DNA of 64,000 nt from Alnus glutinosa (lineage: Eukaryota; Streptophyta; Magnoliopsida; Fagales; Betulaceae): contig NC_084889.1 of the NCBI RefSeq assembly GCF_958979055.1, positions 806,001 to 870,000 of the forward strand, written 5' to 3'. Position numbers and translations under genes: made by a program. Below the pieces are notes generated by a model. That model was not told the DNA's origin. It saw nothing but the letters and a program-made list of their open reading frames with translations, and made no database searches. Positions within the stretch are counted from its first letter, which is position 1. Every line of letters starts with the position of its first letter. Shown one piece after another: positions 35,365-47,475 of the stretch.

Positions 35365-38300
35365 TTACTCGACAGCAAGAGGAACAGACTCGGCCTGAAA
35401 TGCATGTTACATGAAAATGGATCATAACCTCAAGAATTTGACATGGTAGACCCAAAACACAAAAGGTGTAGGAATTATATATTCAAACTAGATGGAAACT
35501 TACCAGCTTACGGTACTTGAGAGCATAGAACATCTCAATATAACGGCGGCTCTCGAGGCGATCAAGGTTAGACACATGCTTCCAAAAGCCGTAAACCCCA
35601 GTCAGGGTCAACAACCTCTCAGAATAAATCTTCCATGTGTACCTATATATGGAACCATACAAAGAATCAGAAAATTGAATATAAACAGTATCAATAACGA
35701 TATAGAAGTGATGAGTACTAAAGGTAGATCGATCACTTACTTCTCAAGGATCCGCTGCAAACCTCCCTGAGAGATTTTGTCCCAGTGAGAAGGGTCTGCC
35801 TTAGCCTTCTCAAAGAAATCAACAAGGAGCTCGGCAGCTTGATCACCGTGGTAGGGATCAATATGGAAGCCAGATTTACCATGTACAATAATCTCAGCTG
35901 GGCCACCATTACAAGTAGCAAATGTTGGCAATCCACAAGTCATGGCCTCAACAACTGTCAAGCCAAAAGCTTCATATATAGCAGGCTGCACAAAGGCTCC
36001 CTTTGTGTCAGCAATGTATCGATAGAGTTCACCGTTCCTCACTCGGTTCATCTGCGATGAAATCCATCTAAACTGGCCATTCAACTTGTAGGTTTCAATA
36101 AGACCATGCATTTTCGTCATCTCAGCTTTCTCCTCATTGTCCTTAGACTCCTTTCTCCGATCCCCAGCAACAACAACAAGGTTAACCAACTCACGAAGAC
36201 GAGTATTCTTACCATACCACTCAACAAGACCTGTGATGTTCTTCACGCGATCCAGTCTCGCCATTGTGAATATGATGGGCTTGTTTCGGTCTTTCAAGAC
36301 ACACCTGTTAGAGAGCAGTAGATGAATAACAATCTGTACAAATAGACATAGGAATTGGAAATATAAGTGGCAAAACAGATGGAGACTCACAAATGTTCTT
36401 CATTCTCCACAGGGGAGTAAAGGAGCTCTTCTATTTCAGGGTGGAAGGATGTCAACCTCTTTTCCTTCTCAGTGTAAGGGAAATAAATGCTCATATCCGC
36501 TCCAGGTGAAACAATGTTGAACTTGGGATCAAAGACATCAATTCCATGCACAACACGATAGAGTCCGGGGAGGGTGAAAGCAGTGTGACTCTCGTACTGA
36601 CCAACAGTGTCTTTGCTGAAACCACAGAAGGGAAACAATATTAGTTAATTTCTCGAAAGAATACCAATTTCCGATAAGAGTGATCGAATTCCATAATGCA
36701 AGAGGGAGATATCACCTTCCAGCAATTTCTTGGAAAGTACTGGTGATAATGAAATCAGTATGATTCATGGCTATAAGATCAGCAGTAAACTGGGAAGAGA
36801 AGTGATACTTCTCATCCAATTTTTTCCAGTAAATATCAGATTCAGGATACTTTGTCTTCTCGAGGGCATGGGCTATGGTGCACTGCAAAGGACAGGAATG
36901 CAAGAAAATTATTCAGTAGTTCATCAGGTTGCAAAAATCATTGACCAAATGCAGCAAGAATCGCAAGAGATAAAAAGAATATCTTTTGACAAACCTGGGT
37001 AACCCCAAATTTATGTGCTAACAATGAGGCAACAATGTTCCCATCACTGTAATTTCCAATTATCAAATCTGGCTTCCCTTGTAACTCTTTAATAAGTTCA
37101 ACCCCAACATCCTAATAAGAATGAAATTGTTCGACTTTAGAATCACATAGGACAACAAGGGTAGAAGTACTGACACTGGAAAATTCAAGAAACACGATAA
37201 TGAGCAAAAGAACAACTCTAATCTAAAGTTTACCTCGGTATAGGTCTCAAGATATGGCCAAACTTCGAATCTTGAGATCCATTGACGGACAATGCCCTTC
37301 TCTGTTCTAAAGGGAACACGAAGAATATCTGCATGTTCTGTCCCAAATACTCTCTCAAGACGCTGACCACATGTGGTTCCTACTGCATCAGGGAGGAGTC
37401 GTGTGACCTGGGAATGTCAATTAAATATAGCATCAAATGGAGGAAAAAAGTCACAAAATAACATGAATGTACGAGCTAAAAGTATTCCACAAAAACATTA
37501 GCAGAGCTTACAATGAGGATACGAGGAGTAATATCCAAGCCTTGTTGCTTGATACGAAGAAGCATCTCACTCTCCAAGGCCCGAACTTGATCCAAGATAT
37601 AGACAACCTGAATGAGAAACCAAGTATTTAGTCAACCTAAATTGGCACAAAACAACTAATTTAAACGTAATGGATCGGGCTTGTTCACTAACCTGACCAC
37701 CAGTATCAGGATATCCCAAGACATTATCCTGTGCAAAATACCCATGGGGAGACATAATTACAACGTTAAAGACCATAGGGATTTTCCCAAGAAATTTCTC
37801 GAGGGTGCACGGATCAGGAGCCTCAAGAAGATCCAAAAGAAGTTGAATCATTTCTAGTACACGCTCAGCAGTGTCACCCCAACCTCTCACCAAACCAATA
37901 TCCTGGAACTTGTGCTCAAACTTAGTATATGGTGTTTCAGGGGCAATTGTAGTCAGGTACTCCTCTGCCTTCCTAAGAACATATTGGAGAGCATTTACGT
38001 TTTGAATCCTGTCGTTGAGCATCATATTCTGCAGAAGAATACCAAATAATTTTGTAAGATAATTGAAGTCATACATTTTCAAATGAGAGGAAAAAAAACA
38101 TTTTCACGGACAGAGACCTTCCCCTTGTAGCAGTGAACTCTGAGAAATTCAAGCAACGGGTGCATGCTCTCCTTGTCATGGAAGAGCTTTGCAGAAAGGT
38201 GGCGATTAAGGAACTCCACGCCATTCCCAATGGACTTTGAAAGAGTTGGGCGGGGAAAAGATGCAGTGAAGGGTTCAAAATCCAACTCAAGCACAAAGTT

Positions 38301-39626
38301 GCCGTTGGTGCTGCATAGAGATGAATAACACAGTTAATACTGCAAGTCTTAAAGCAATTGATCAGTAAATCCCAACAACAATAAGTCACCTTCCGTCCAC
38401 GAGTTCCTCTTTGAAGTGCAAGTACTCGGGTACACGCAGCTCCTCCACCACAAGAGCGTGGACATTCACTCTGATGTATTCCCAAACACCAGGCCTTGGA
38501 CGAACCGCCAAGGCAACCAACGGAGGCAGAACAATTGCTTCCTATATATATGAACCCCCCCCCCCCCCAAAAAAAGAAGAAGCAAAAAATGACTAATTGG
38601 CAACCATAAAGCCTTTGAAAAGAATGGAATGCTAAAATAAAATGTGCATGATCTATGTTTATTACCTGAGCCGATCTCAGAACTTCACCAAAGGCCCCGT
38701 CAAGAAGTTTCCTTCTGGTGGCCTCAGGAATTGCTTCGACCTCAGCAATAAGCTGATGGTGCTGCAGAATACCTTTTCCCTTGCCTATGATCCTTCAATA
38801 CCATCATCACCCACATGTAAGCATGCGTTTTATTCACACCCCCAAAAAACCACTTGTTCCTCAACAAGTCATCATCAAAACTTGAACTAACTCTATCACA
38901 CTATCACCAAAGCGAAGCGTGATTTTGTTGAAAGAAAAAAATCTACCATCTCATTGTCAATGTCCACCTCAAACTATCAAACAATGTTAATTTCCCTTTA
39001 AGACCAACAAAAAGACAAAAACAACCCTAAACTTTTTTCAATAAGACAAAAATGACTTTATAAATTCGAAAAAATAAAACTAAAACTAAAATATAAAAAT
39101 AAAAACTAAAAACTAAAAAAAAAAATTTTAAAAAATCAAATTAAAATAAAAAAAAAATTAAAGAAAAAACGAAAAAAAAAATTAAAAAGTAAAAGAACGA
39201 ATTTATAACTGATTTTTTTTTATATAAAAAAAGAAAAAGAAAAAGAAAAGAGAAACCCATTTTTATTTTTATTTTTTTTGTATAAATTTTTGTTATTTTT
39301 AATTTTTAATTTTAACAAATTTATGAAGGGTATTTTTGTCATTGGTGGAGACACTGATATTTTTCAATAGTTTAGAAGGGAAATTGACACAATTGATCGT
39401 TTGGGGTAAGTCAGGAAGACATTTACAATAAAGTAGTACGTAATTTGAAGAAATTATATGTGCTTTTTTAAAATAAAAAAATAAAAAATAAGATAAAGAA
39501 TCAAATGCACAAGAGTTAGATCAGTCACCTTGACAGTAGTGCCACAATTTCGTTGCGGTTAGCAGCCAGGGTCTCATCCAAACGCTCACGGAGGCTGTGG
39601 ACGCGGGTCAGAACACGTTCCGCCAT
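35365..39626 (-). CDS. SUS: Sucrose synthase (SUS1-type)
   Basis: Thirteen coding exons give exactly 805 aa: 39,529-39,626; 38,666-38,792; 38,390-38,541; 38,118-38,310; 37,693-38,028; 37,512-37,607; 37,234-37,407; 36,995-37,111; 36,716-36,882; 36,391-36,615; 35,741-36,304; 35,504-35,642; 35,365-35,394. All introns are GT-AG and all phases close. The enzyme reversibly converts sucrose plus UDP to UDP-glucose and fructose, in the cytosol and at membranes. The N-terminal phosphorylation motif LTRVHSLRE has Ser11. The GT-B glycosyltransferase half carries MARLDRVKN with Arg578 and Lys583, and the E-X7-E pair Glu673/Glu681 in [15 protein letters not shown]. Length, start and exon pattern match the dicot SUS1 class of sink tissues and phloem. 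Intron 1 (736 nt) is unusually A-rich. No defect seen. Confidence 0.97.
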
Positions 39627-39970
39627 GACTAGCTTCTCAAAAAAACGTTCAACTAGCACACGCAAAGAAACAAGTGTTAAGCAACAGATCCAATTTTATC
39701 CAAACAGATCTTAAACAGACTTCTTAAGGAGATCGATGGATAAACACCAGAAAGTAGGAAGATTTAATAATCGTTGAAAAGGAGAAACATGAAAACCAAC
39801 AAAAGCATGAAAGAAAAAAGAAGAACCAGGACGTACGGTACCTAGAGAGACCCAAAAAGGAGAAACGAAGAGACAAAAAAGAAAGAGTAGAAGTGAATGA
39901 TGAAAGGAATTAGAGAACTTGAACTTTTTGCTTAATATTGATCGAGTAGAATTGCATCATATATATTCTG
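39627..39970 (-). promoter_or_regulatory. SUS leader intron and TATA box
   Basis: On the minus strand a TATATAT box lies at 39,959-39,967. A donor (CTCTAG/GTACCG, exon end 39,842) and an acceptor (GTGTGCTAG, exon start 39,652) would remove a 189-nt leader intron just before the ATG exon. Leader introns are usual in SUS1-class genes. The splice sites are inferred by eye. Confidence 0.5.
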
Positions 39971-40388
39971 TTTTTACATGGTAAGCATAAGGAAAGTATT
40001 TCACACTAGACAGAATACAATTAGGAAGATATCTTCAAGCTTTCCTTAGGTGTGCATTGATTTGAATGTGTGCGGGCTACGGCTGTCATTCTAGAGTCTT
40101 GGCCGGAGTGTAGGACACGCATAGGCTTGATGTATTGGGGACTTGCCTTTGATATATAGTCTACACCAGTTTAGGTGAGTTTCCATCGGTGTCCTGCATG
40201 ATTGAGTGATGTACGTGAGGATGAGCTGCATGGGAGATCTTTCCTTTAATAGCCTTGCTGAGTGCATGATATGCGGCACTGAGTGGGTGATATGCAGCTT
40301 GTGGGTGATTGGCACGATTCACGGCTTGTTGATGCTGGATGTCATCAACAGAATCAGAACTGGATACAGCTGATGTGGCAGCTGTATC
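39971..40388. other. SUS upstream region, no gene seen
   Basis: Moderately GC-balanced unique sequence. Short frames only. Confidence 0.4.
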
Positions 40389-41385
40389 TAGGGATGTAAA
40401 CGAGCCGATCCGAGTCGAGTTTTGGCATTCTCGGACCGGCTCATTCTAAGGAGATTTTAAACGAGTCAATCCCAAGCTCGAGCCGGGCTTAAGAACCTTT
40501 GTCCGGGATCGACTCATTGGGATAATACCCTAACTCGGGATCGAGCTCAAAATAATTATGAAGTCAATCCTCACGAGTCAATCCGAGTGCTCGACTCGCT
40601 TCAGTCGACTTGAGCTCGGACCAAACCCAATACTTTATTTGGGCTTCGAATCGAGTCCGGAGCCCGAGTCTCGAATTGAGGGCTCGGACTATCGAGCCCT
40701 AATTGGGCAACTCCGCTCGTTCAATTTAAATAAAATTTAGTGTAGGTAAAAAAATTACTAGAAATAATTGGAAAAAAAATAAAAGAAGAGAAAAAGAAAA
40801 AAAAGAAGAGAACTATAAACAAACTAAAACTACATTCATTACATATTTGATATTTACAAGTTACATACAAGATTCAACTAAAGCTATTAAGCTAAGAATC
40901 AAAAGAATGAAACAGGGACAACTTAAATTACATGTCAACATATATAGTTTGAGATCAGATTTGGTAATTTACAAAGAAATCAGTCCACCCTAAATCCTAA
41001 TGGCCAAATTCAAACACTCAAAGAGACATCAGGTTTACAAAGTCAAAGAGTGATGTTCACCACTTCACCCAAATGGCCAAAATACAAAGAGAACAAAATT
41101 ACAAAGAAATCAAATTCACAATGCCACTTGTGACTTGCCAAATGCTACTGCTTACAATTAAGTCCACACTGCACTAAGACAACAAAAAAAATGGTTTAAC
41201 AATTTTTATTCCGTTGCATATTTAATCAAAGCTTTGTTTACTTTAATAAACATGTAAAGCGAGATTTATCATTTAAGATTTGTCTAGACAGACTATACAT
41301 ACCAAGTTTTAGAAACTTTGACTCTTACCCTTGTAAAAGAAGAACACGGGAATCCATTGGGGTTAAGGCAACCAGTCGAACCTCA

Positions 41386-41830
41386 AACTCCACATATGTG
41401 ATTCTAAAACTTGAGGAAAATATTCCAAAACTGCAAAAGTTCTTGCTGGATAAAGAGAAAGTCTTAGAGGAAATTAAAGATAATTGATTTAAAGATAAAC
41501 AACTAAGAAGTTGTAAGAAAGAGTTTAAGGAGTTTGAAAGACAAGATGTCAAATATCGGGAAGATTTGAAGCACATGGAGCAAAAGATCAAGAAACTTGA
41601 TGATAAACTTGAAAATGCGAGGAAGATATTTGTCTAATTGAACCGAACACACATTTCTTTTTCAACTTTTCGCTTTCCATTTCAAGATTCATCAAAGATC
41701 ATTGAGTAATTAGAAAATGAGTGCAAAAACTCCACAGACCTGATTCCAAAACTTGAGGAAAATATTCGAAAACTGCAAAAGTTCTTGCTAGATGAGGAGA
41801 AAGTCTTAGAGAAAATTAAAGATAATTGAT
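41386..41830 (+). pseudogene. Rearranged SMC4 (condensin CAP-C) gene fragments
   Basis: Translating the plus strand gives three coiled-coil pieces: LKLEENIPKLQKFLLDKEKV (about 41,404-41,484, then TGA), KEFKEFERQDVKYREDLKHM (41,506-41,637, same frame, ending TAA) and a second copy of the first piece, KNSTDLIPKLEENIRKLQKF (about 41,730-41,830). I recognise these as the N-terminal-arm coiled coil of plant SMC4. In an intact protein the FERQDV piece precedes the LIPKLEEN piece, so the first block here is an extra copy. Stops and missing surroundings make it a pseudogene inside a transposon-like region. SMC identity is from memory of the family and was not searched. Confidence 0.6.
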
Positions 41831-41955
41831 TTAAAGATAATTTATGATTACATGAATCACATAATTACGTATGTAGGTTATGAAACATATCTGATGATAA
41901 TACGTAGATCATATGCTAACATAGTTATAGTTATATTCATATAATAATGATAAAA

Positions 41956-41959
<4 letters not shown>

Positions 41960-42032
<73 letters not shown>
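41960..42032. repeat. (AT)n microsatellite, about 70 bp
   Basis: Uninterrupted TA dinucleotides; frames across it are artefacts. Confidence 0.95.
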
Positions 42033-42035
<3 letters not shown>

Positions 42036-42226
42036 AAATTGTTGATTTGAATTTTTGAAATTTCGAGCCCTAAACGAGTCAGGTGTTCAAGCCGGGCCAA
42101 GTCAGGTCGAGCGTTGTTCGGGCTAGAAATTTCGAGTCATAAACGAGCCGGACGGGCAAGTCGGTCCGAGTTTGACCTTAAACGAGCCGAGCTCCTTTTT
42201 GGATAAGTAATTTATCCACGCCCCTA

Positions 42227-42870
42227 CACGAGGTTCCTTATTGAATTTTTTTTATTAGCCACGTAGGGTTGGTATGTAAATTTGTAGTGTCAAGTTCTTT
42301 TTAAAATAAAAGGCATTGAAGGTTATAGTAGTCACATTGTCTGCATGTCTTTTTAAACTTCAGTCCAAGTGTCCATACTTTCCCCTCCAGTGTGTATAGT
42401 GCTCAGCGAGATGGGACTATAGTCTTCGTTTGACTGTCCGTACTACCAGGCGGTCTTTGTCTCGCCAATAGTGCCATCCTCCCCGCTAGCTGGCTGTAGT
42501 CTGTATGGGGGGGTTGTCCCTCGCTGTAAGTGTTCTACTTTTTAGTTTTCTCCCTACATGCAATCTCCTCTTTGGGAGCCGTTTTCCCACGCGCACTTGA
42601 TTGCGCATGCACCACCGGCCAATCACACAGAAGACCCGATTGGATTGGATTTGGCTAGGTCCCATACTCGAAGAGCAAGTATGATGAGCTTCCAAAGCTG
42701 CACGCGCGAGAGTTTGGCTGTGAGCGACCATTTTTGTAGAGATTTTTTTCCCTAAAGGAGGGAGATTTACTGCACAGTCACATAGGACTTTCAAGGCTAG
42801 CAGGGGCTGTGGCCCTTGCAATTGGTTTTTTTAAAAAAATATATTTTATAAAAAAATTTGTTAAGTAATT
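42227..42870. other. Spacer, no gene seen
   Basis: A less AT-rich stretch (42,480-42,830) with a 111-codon minus-strand frame that has no recognisable motif. Confidence 0.4.
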
Positions 42871-43767
42871 AATCTATACTCCAACTAAGATCTCAATAAG
42901 AGCTCGTCGAAATTGAGATCTCAACAAAACGAATACAGGGACAATCTTGTGAATGTGCCAATTTTTTTACCGCAAAATCAAAATGTAAGTTACATCCTTG
43001 TCTTTCTTTTCGAAATTGAGTAAGAGATTTTCGGGAACAAGGGTGGGTAATTTGGTAAATAAACTAAAAGGATTTGCATATAAAATATTGCAAATTTTGA
43101 GAGCGTTATTGCAAGAGAGTGGGGGCTAAGAAATTAAGATTTTCAATTTTAAAATTTTTTAAAAAATTCTCACCACTTAATGCTATAATGCGAAAAAGTC
43201 TTTATTTTGGTATTATGAAGATTCACGGAATAGGATCCTCTTCATTTCATTTAATGAAATGGATACTCTCCATTTTAAATGAAAATTCGGAATTTGAAGT
43301 TTGTGCATCTAACAGTGTATATAAAGTCAATGCTGGCATGTTTTTCACAATTTAAAATAATGTGAAATCATAAGCTCATCAAGGTTGCAAATAATGCTTT
43401 GACACTTTACTGAAAAACACAATACTGAAAAGGAAATCCAAGAGTAATGAAAAAGCATGCTTCAAAACACAAAAAAAAAGACCACATGAGAAGCAAGAGA
43501 ATAAAATCAATGAGTTGCAATACTCTGACATGGCAGATTATTTCAAGTAAACAAGTTCTCGTACCCACACGCATAATAGAGATTCAATATAGTCTAATAA
43601 ATATACTGATTTTAAACTAGCAACAGCAGCCAAAAGAAGCAAAATGGTATTATCCTCCCCTCTACTAAACGAAGCATAGAGAGTGAATTTGAACAGGAAA
43701 CATTAGCATTAAGCATTCATCAATCAGCATTAAGCATTCATCCAAAAATCCTATTTTGGGCAGCACC

Positions 43768-43992
43768 ATTCATTCTCATTGATATTAAGAAATCGATTAC
43801 AAAATTAAGTTTTGGCATATTACAATTTGACCTATCCCTAAAATTCATTCTCATTGATATTAAGAAATCGATTACAAAATTAAGTTTTGGCATATTACAA
43901 TTTGACCTATCCCTAAAATTCATTCTCATTGATATTAAGAAATCGATTACAAAATTAAGTTTTGGCATATTACAATTTGACCTATCCCTAAA
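43768..43992. repeat. 75-bp block in three perfect tandem copies
   Basis: Units 43,768-43,842, 43,843-43,917 and 43,918-43,992 start ATTCATTCTCATTG and end CCTATCCCTAAA. The block lies 80-300 bp beyond the stop of orphan gene A, probably in its 3' UTR. Unit B has a single copy near 46,190. The matching open frame is just the repeat read on the minus strand. Confidence 0.95.
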
Positions 43993-44070
43993 CCAAAACT
44001 TAGGTTACTTTTCAAAAACCACTAGCTGCCTACAGTTTTGCATCTAGATACATATTAAGCATTCAAAATT

Positions 44071-44601
44071 TCAAATGTTTATATCCACGTCACAAAAATC
44101 TAAGTCAATATTTGAACCAAATTCCAATTGCAAATGTGGTTTGATTTTTTCATTTTTCTGACAATAATTCGAATACAGAAAGTGTAGCAAAATACTGATA
44201 ACTATACCAAAGACAACTTTCAGGAGATCGAATATACGGTCGGCCAGGGTCTTGCAGCACTTGCCGAGAGCCGACGGAGGAGGAGGAGGCTTGATGTAAC
44301 CCCCCAAGTGTGGTGGTGGTGGAGTCACAGTCGGAAGCCCGAACATGACAGGGACAACCTCTCTGCCATTGTCCGATGTGGCTGCTGGAAGGATTCCAAC
44401 TACTCTGGCTGCCGGTGGAATTGGAGCCACGTGGGAGTGGTTGTCTAATTTGTCTGGTGGAAAGATTCTAGCTACTCCGGTTGCTGGTGGAATTGGAGTA
44501 GCGTCGGAGTGGTTGTCCACTACTCCGTGGTCAGTCGCTGGTGCAAAGTCGGTGGAGATCACCGTGAGGATGAGGGTAACAACTACGGCTGATTTCCTCA
44601 T
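44071..44601 (-). CDS. Unrecognised secreted/membrane proline-rich protein, copy A
   Basis: Single-exon gene, 176 aa; I do not recognise the family. Residues 1-20 are a typical signal peptide (MRKSAVVVTLILTVIS). Two tandem motifs of about 24 residues follow (28-51 and 52-76) with the pattern DNHSxxxPIPPAxxVxxIxP. Then come a Pro-rich stretch (91-110, TPPPPHLGGYIKPPPPPS), a Cys pair (115-116), a hydrophobic helix (about 124-143, FDLLKVVFGIVISILLHFLY) and a charged tail ending DVDINI. This suggests a type I membrane protein or small cell-wall/plasma-membrane factor. Copy B differs at about 18 positions, mostly in the repeat region, while the helix and tail are nearly constant. Both frames are open and have the same TATA box, so they are probably real genes. 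Confidence 0.7.
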   Translation of the reverse strand: MRKSAVVVTLILTVISTDFAPATDHGVVDNHSDATPIPPATGVARIFPPDKLDNHSHVAPIPPAARVVGILPAATSDNGREVVPVMFGLPTVTPPPPHLGGYIKPPPPPSALGKCCKTLADRIFDLLKVVFGIVISILLHFLYSNYCQKNEKIKPHLQLEFGSNIDLDFCDVDINI

Positions 44602-44648
44602 TCTGCTCTTTGGCGTGTTTCGATTTCTAAGATTTTGAGTTTTCGTGT

Positions 44649-44657
44649 GTTTATATG
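44649..44657 (-). promoter_or_regulatory. TATA box of orphan gene A
   Basis: CATATAAAC on the minus strand, about 50 bp before the ATG, conserved in copy B. Confidence 0.5.
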
Positions 44658-45147
44658 ACGAAGAATTTCGAAGGGAGGGGGGAAATCGGGTCTAAAAACA
44701 GGATCTAGCTTGCATGCGGTAGTTTAAAATTACCGCATGTATGCTGTAGTGGAAAACGGTACCATTTTTCACTTAAAAATATTTGCAAAACTTAAACCTA
44801 ATAATAAAAAATTTATTAAAACTTAAAAATTATAATAATTAAAAACCAAAAATAAAAAAAAAAACAAAAGGGATGGCCGGCGTTGCCCAAGGGGGTTGCC
44901 GGCAGTGGCGGAGCCAAGATCTTCGTTCAAGGGGTCAACATTAAAAAATAAAAATTGAACAAAAATTAATTATAAATGTTAAAAATTATGTTTAATGAAA
45001 TAAATAATAATTCTACAAAATTTAATTATCGTTTAAAATTTAAACAACGATTTATTGACAGATTTGCAAAATTTATCACGAGCTTATTTAGAAATTTATT
45101 GGAGCTCAATAAAATAATTGTTGTTCTCCATAATATCAGGTAGCTAC

Positions 45148-45150
<3 letters not shown>

Positions 45151-45202
<52 letters not shown>
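45151..45202. repeat. (AT)n microsatellite, unit A/B border
   Basis: About 52 bp of TA repeats at the same unit position as the tract at 47,424-47,472, so the microsatellite predates the duplication. Confidence 0.95.
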
Positions 45203-45205
<3 letters not shown>

Positions 45206-46341
45206 CAAAAGAATAATCTAAATATAAAAATATTAATCACGGTCACACTACCACTTACGTTAAAAAACAAAGAGATGGAACAAATTATTTAATCTATGCT
45301 CCAACTAAGATCTCAATAAGAGTTCGTCGAAATTGAGATCTCAACAAAACGAATATAGGGACAATCTTGTGAATGTGCCAATTTTTTTACCGCAAAATCA
45401 AAATGTAAGTTACATCCTTGTCTTTCTTTCTGAAATTGAGTAAGAGATTTTCGGGAACAAGGGTGGGTAGTTTGGTAAATAAACTGAAAGGATTTGCTTA
45501 TAAAATATTGCAAATTTTGAGAGCGTTATTGCAAGAGAGTGGGGGCTAAGAAATTGACATTTTAAATTTTAAATTTTTTTAAAAAAATCTCACCACTTAA
45601 TGCTATAATGCGAAAAAAATCTTTATTTTAGTATCATGAAGATTCACGGAATAGGATCCTCTTCATTTCATTTAATGAAATGGATACTCTCCATTTTAAA
45701 TGAAAGTTCGGGATTTGAAGTTTGTGCATCTAACGGTGTATATAAAGTCAATGCTAGCATGTTTTTCACAATTTAAAATAATGTGAAATCATAAGCTCAT
45801 CAAGGTTGCAGATAATGCTTTGACACTTTACTGAAAAACACAATACTGAAAAGGAAATCCAAAAGTAATGAAAAAGCATGCTTCAAAACACAAAAAACAA
45901 GACCACATGAGAAGCAAGAGAATAAAATCAATGAGTTGCAATACTCTAACATGGCAGATTATTTCAAGTAAACAAGTTCCCGTACCCACACGCATAATAG
46001 AGATTCAATATAGTCTAATAAATATATTGATTTTAAACTAGCAACAGCAGCCAAAAGAAGCAAAATGGTATCATCCTCCCCTCTCCTAAACGAAGCATAG
46101 AGAGTAAATTTGAACAGGAAACATTAGCATTAAGAATTCATCAATCAGCATTAAGCATTCATCCAAAAATCCTATTTTGGGCAGCACCATTCATTCTCAT
46201 TGATATTAAGAAATCGATTACAAAATTAAGTTTTGGCATATTGCAATTTGACCTATCCCTAAACCAAAACTTAGGTTACTTTTCAAAAACCACTAGCTGC
46301 CTACAGTTTTGCATCTAGATACATATTAAGCATTCAAAATT

Positions 46342-46875
46342 TCAAATGTTTATATCCACGTCACAAAAATCTAAGTCAATATTTGAACAAAATTCCAATT
46401 GCAAATGTGGTTTGATTTTTTCATTTTTCTGACAATAATTCGAATACAGAAAGTGTAGCAAAAGACTGATAACTATACCAAAGACAACTTTCAGGAGATC
46501 GAATATACGGCCGCCCAGGATCTTGCAGCACTTGCCGGGAGCCGACGGAGGAAAAGGAGGAGGCTTGATGTAACCCCCCAAGTGTGGTGGTGGTGGAGTC
46601 ACAGTCGGAGCCCCGAACATGATAGGGACAACCTCTCTGCCATTGTCCGATGTGGCTGTTGGAAGGATTCCAGCTACTCTGGCTGCCGGTGGAATTGGAG
46701 CCACGTTGGAGTGGTTGTCCAATTTGTCTGGTGGAAAGATTCTAGCTACTCCGGCTGCTGGTGGAATTGGAGCAGCGTCGGAGTGGTTGCCCCCTACTCC
46801 GTGGTTAGTCGCTGGTGCAAAGTCGGTGGAGATCACCGTGAGGATGAGGGTAACAACTACGGCTGATTTCCTCAT
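46342..46875 (-). CDS. Unrecognised secreted/membrane proline-rich protein, copy B
   Basis: 177 aa, single exon, with the same architecture as the gene at 44,071: signal peptide, two DNHS...PIPPA motifs, Pro-rich block (PPPFPPS, one residue longer than copy A), Cys pair, hydrophobic helix and DLDFCDVDINI tail. Substitutions such as TDHGVVDN to TNHGVGGN fall mainly between the signal peptide and the helix. There is no stop or frameshift, which argues for selection on the protein. A regular membrane helix with a short acidic tail hints at a cytosolic contact, but no function can be assigned. Confidence 0.7.
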   Translation of the reverse strand: MRKSAVVVTLILTVISTDFAPATNHGVGGNHSDAAPIPPAAGVARIFPPDKLDNHSNVAPIPPAARVAGILPTATSDNGREVVPIMFGAPTVTPPPPHLGGYIKPPPFPPSAPGKCCKILGGRIFDLLKVVFGIVISLLLHFLYSNYCQKNEKIKPHLQLEFCSNIDLDFCDVDINI

Positions 46876-46922
46876 TCTGCTCTTTGGCGTGTTTCGATTT
46901 CTAAGATTTTGAGTTTTCGTGT

Positions 46923-46931
46923 GTTTATATG
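46923..46931 (-). promoter_or_regulatory. TATA box of orphan gene B
   Basis: CATATAAAC, 48 bp before the ATG, same spacing as copy A. Confidence 0.5.
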
Positions 46932-47420
46932 ACGAAGAATTTCGAAGGGAAGGAGGGAAATCGGGTCTAAAAACAGGATCTAGCTTGCATGCGGTAGTTT
47001 AAAATTACCGCATGTATGCTGTAGTGGAAAACAGTACCGTTTTTCACTTAAAAATATTTGCAAAACTTAAACCTAATAATAAAAAATTTATTAAAACTTA
47101 AAAATTATAATAATTAAAAACCAAAATTAAAAAAAACAATAGGGATGGCCGGTGTTGCCCAAGGGGGTTGCCGGCAGTGGCGGAGCCAGGATCTTCGTTC
47201 AAGGGGGTCAACATTAAAAAATAAAAATTGAACAAAAATTAATTATAAATGTTAAAAATTATGTCTAATGAAATAAATAATAATTCAACGAAATTTAATT
47301 ATCGTTTAAAATTTAAACAACGATTTATTGACAAATTTGCAAAATTTATCACGAGCTTATTTAGAAATTTATTGGAGCTCAATAAAATAATTGTTGTTCT
47401 CCATAATATCAGGTAGCTAC

Positions 47421-47423
<3 letters not shown>

Positions 47424-47472
<49 letters not shown>
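47424..47472. repeat. (AT)n microsatellite, unit B/C border
   Basis: TA repeats equivalent to those at 45,151-45,202. Confidence 0.95.

Positions 47473-47475
<3 letters not shown>

Larger units (their letters stand above)
40389..42226. mobile_element. hAT-like element carrying captured gene fragments
   Basis: The left end starts TAGGGATGTAAACGAGCC and continues with CGAGTCGAG/GAGCTCG-type words. The right end carries ACGAGCCGAGC and finishes ATCCACGCCCCTA, roughly the inverse. Similar AACGAGCC-rich ends are seen at 49,440-49,640 and 51,050-51,335. No clear 8-bp target duplication was found. Between the ends lie SMC4-derived fragments (41,386-41,830) and a long (AT)n tract (about 41,960-42,032). 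Confidence 0.5.

Noticed and set aside
42486..42821. 111-codon minus-strand frame
   Set aside because: No recognisable motif, no splice partners, and an equally long frame on the other strand.
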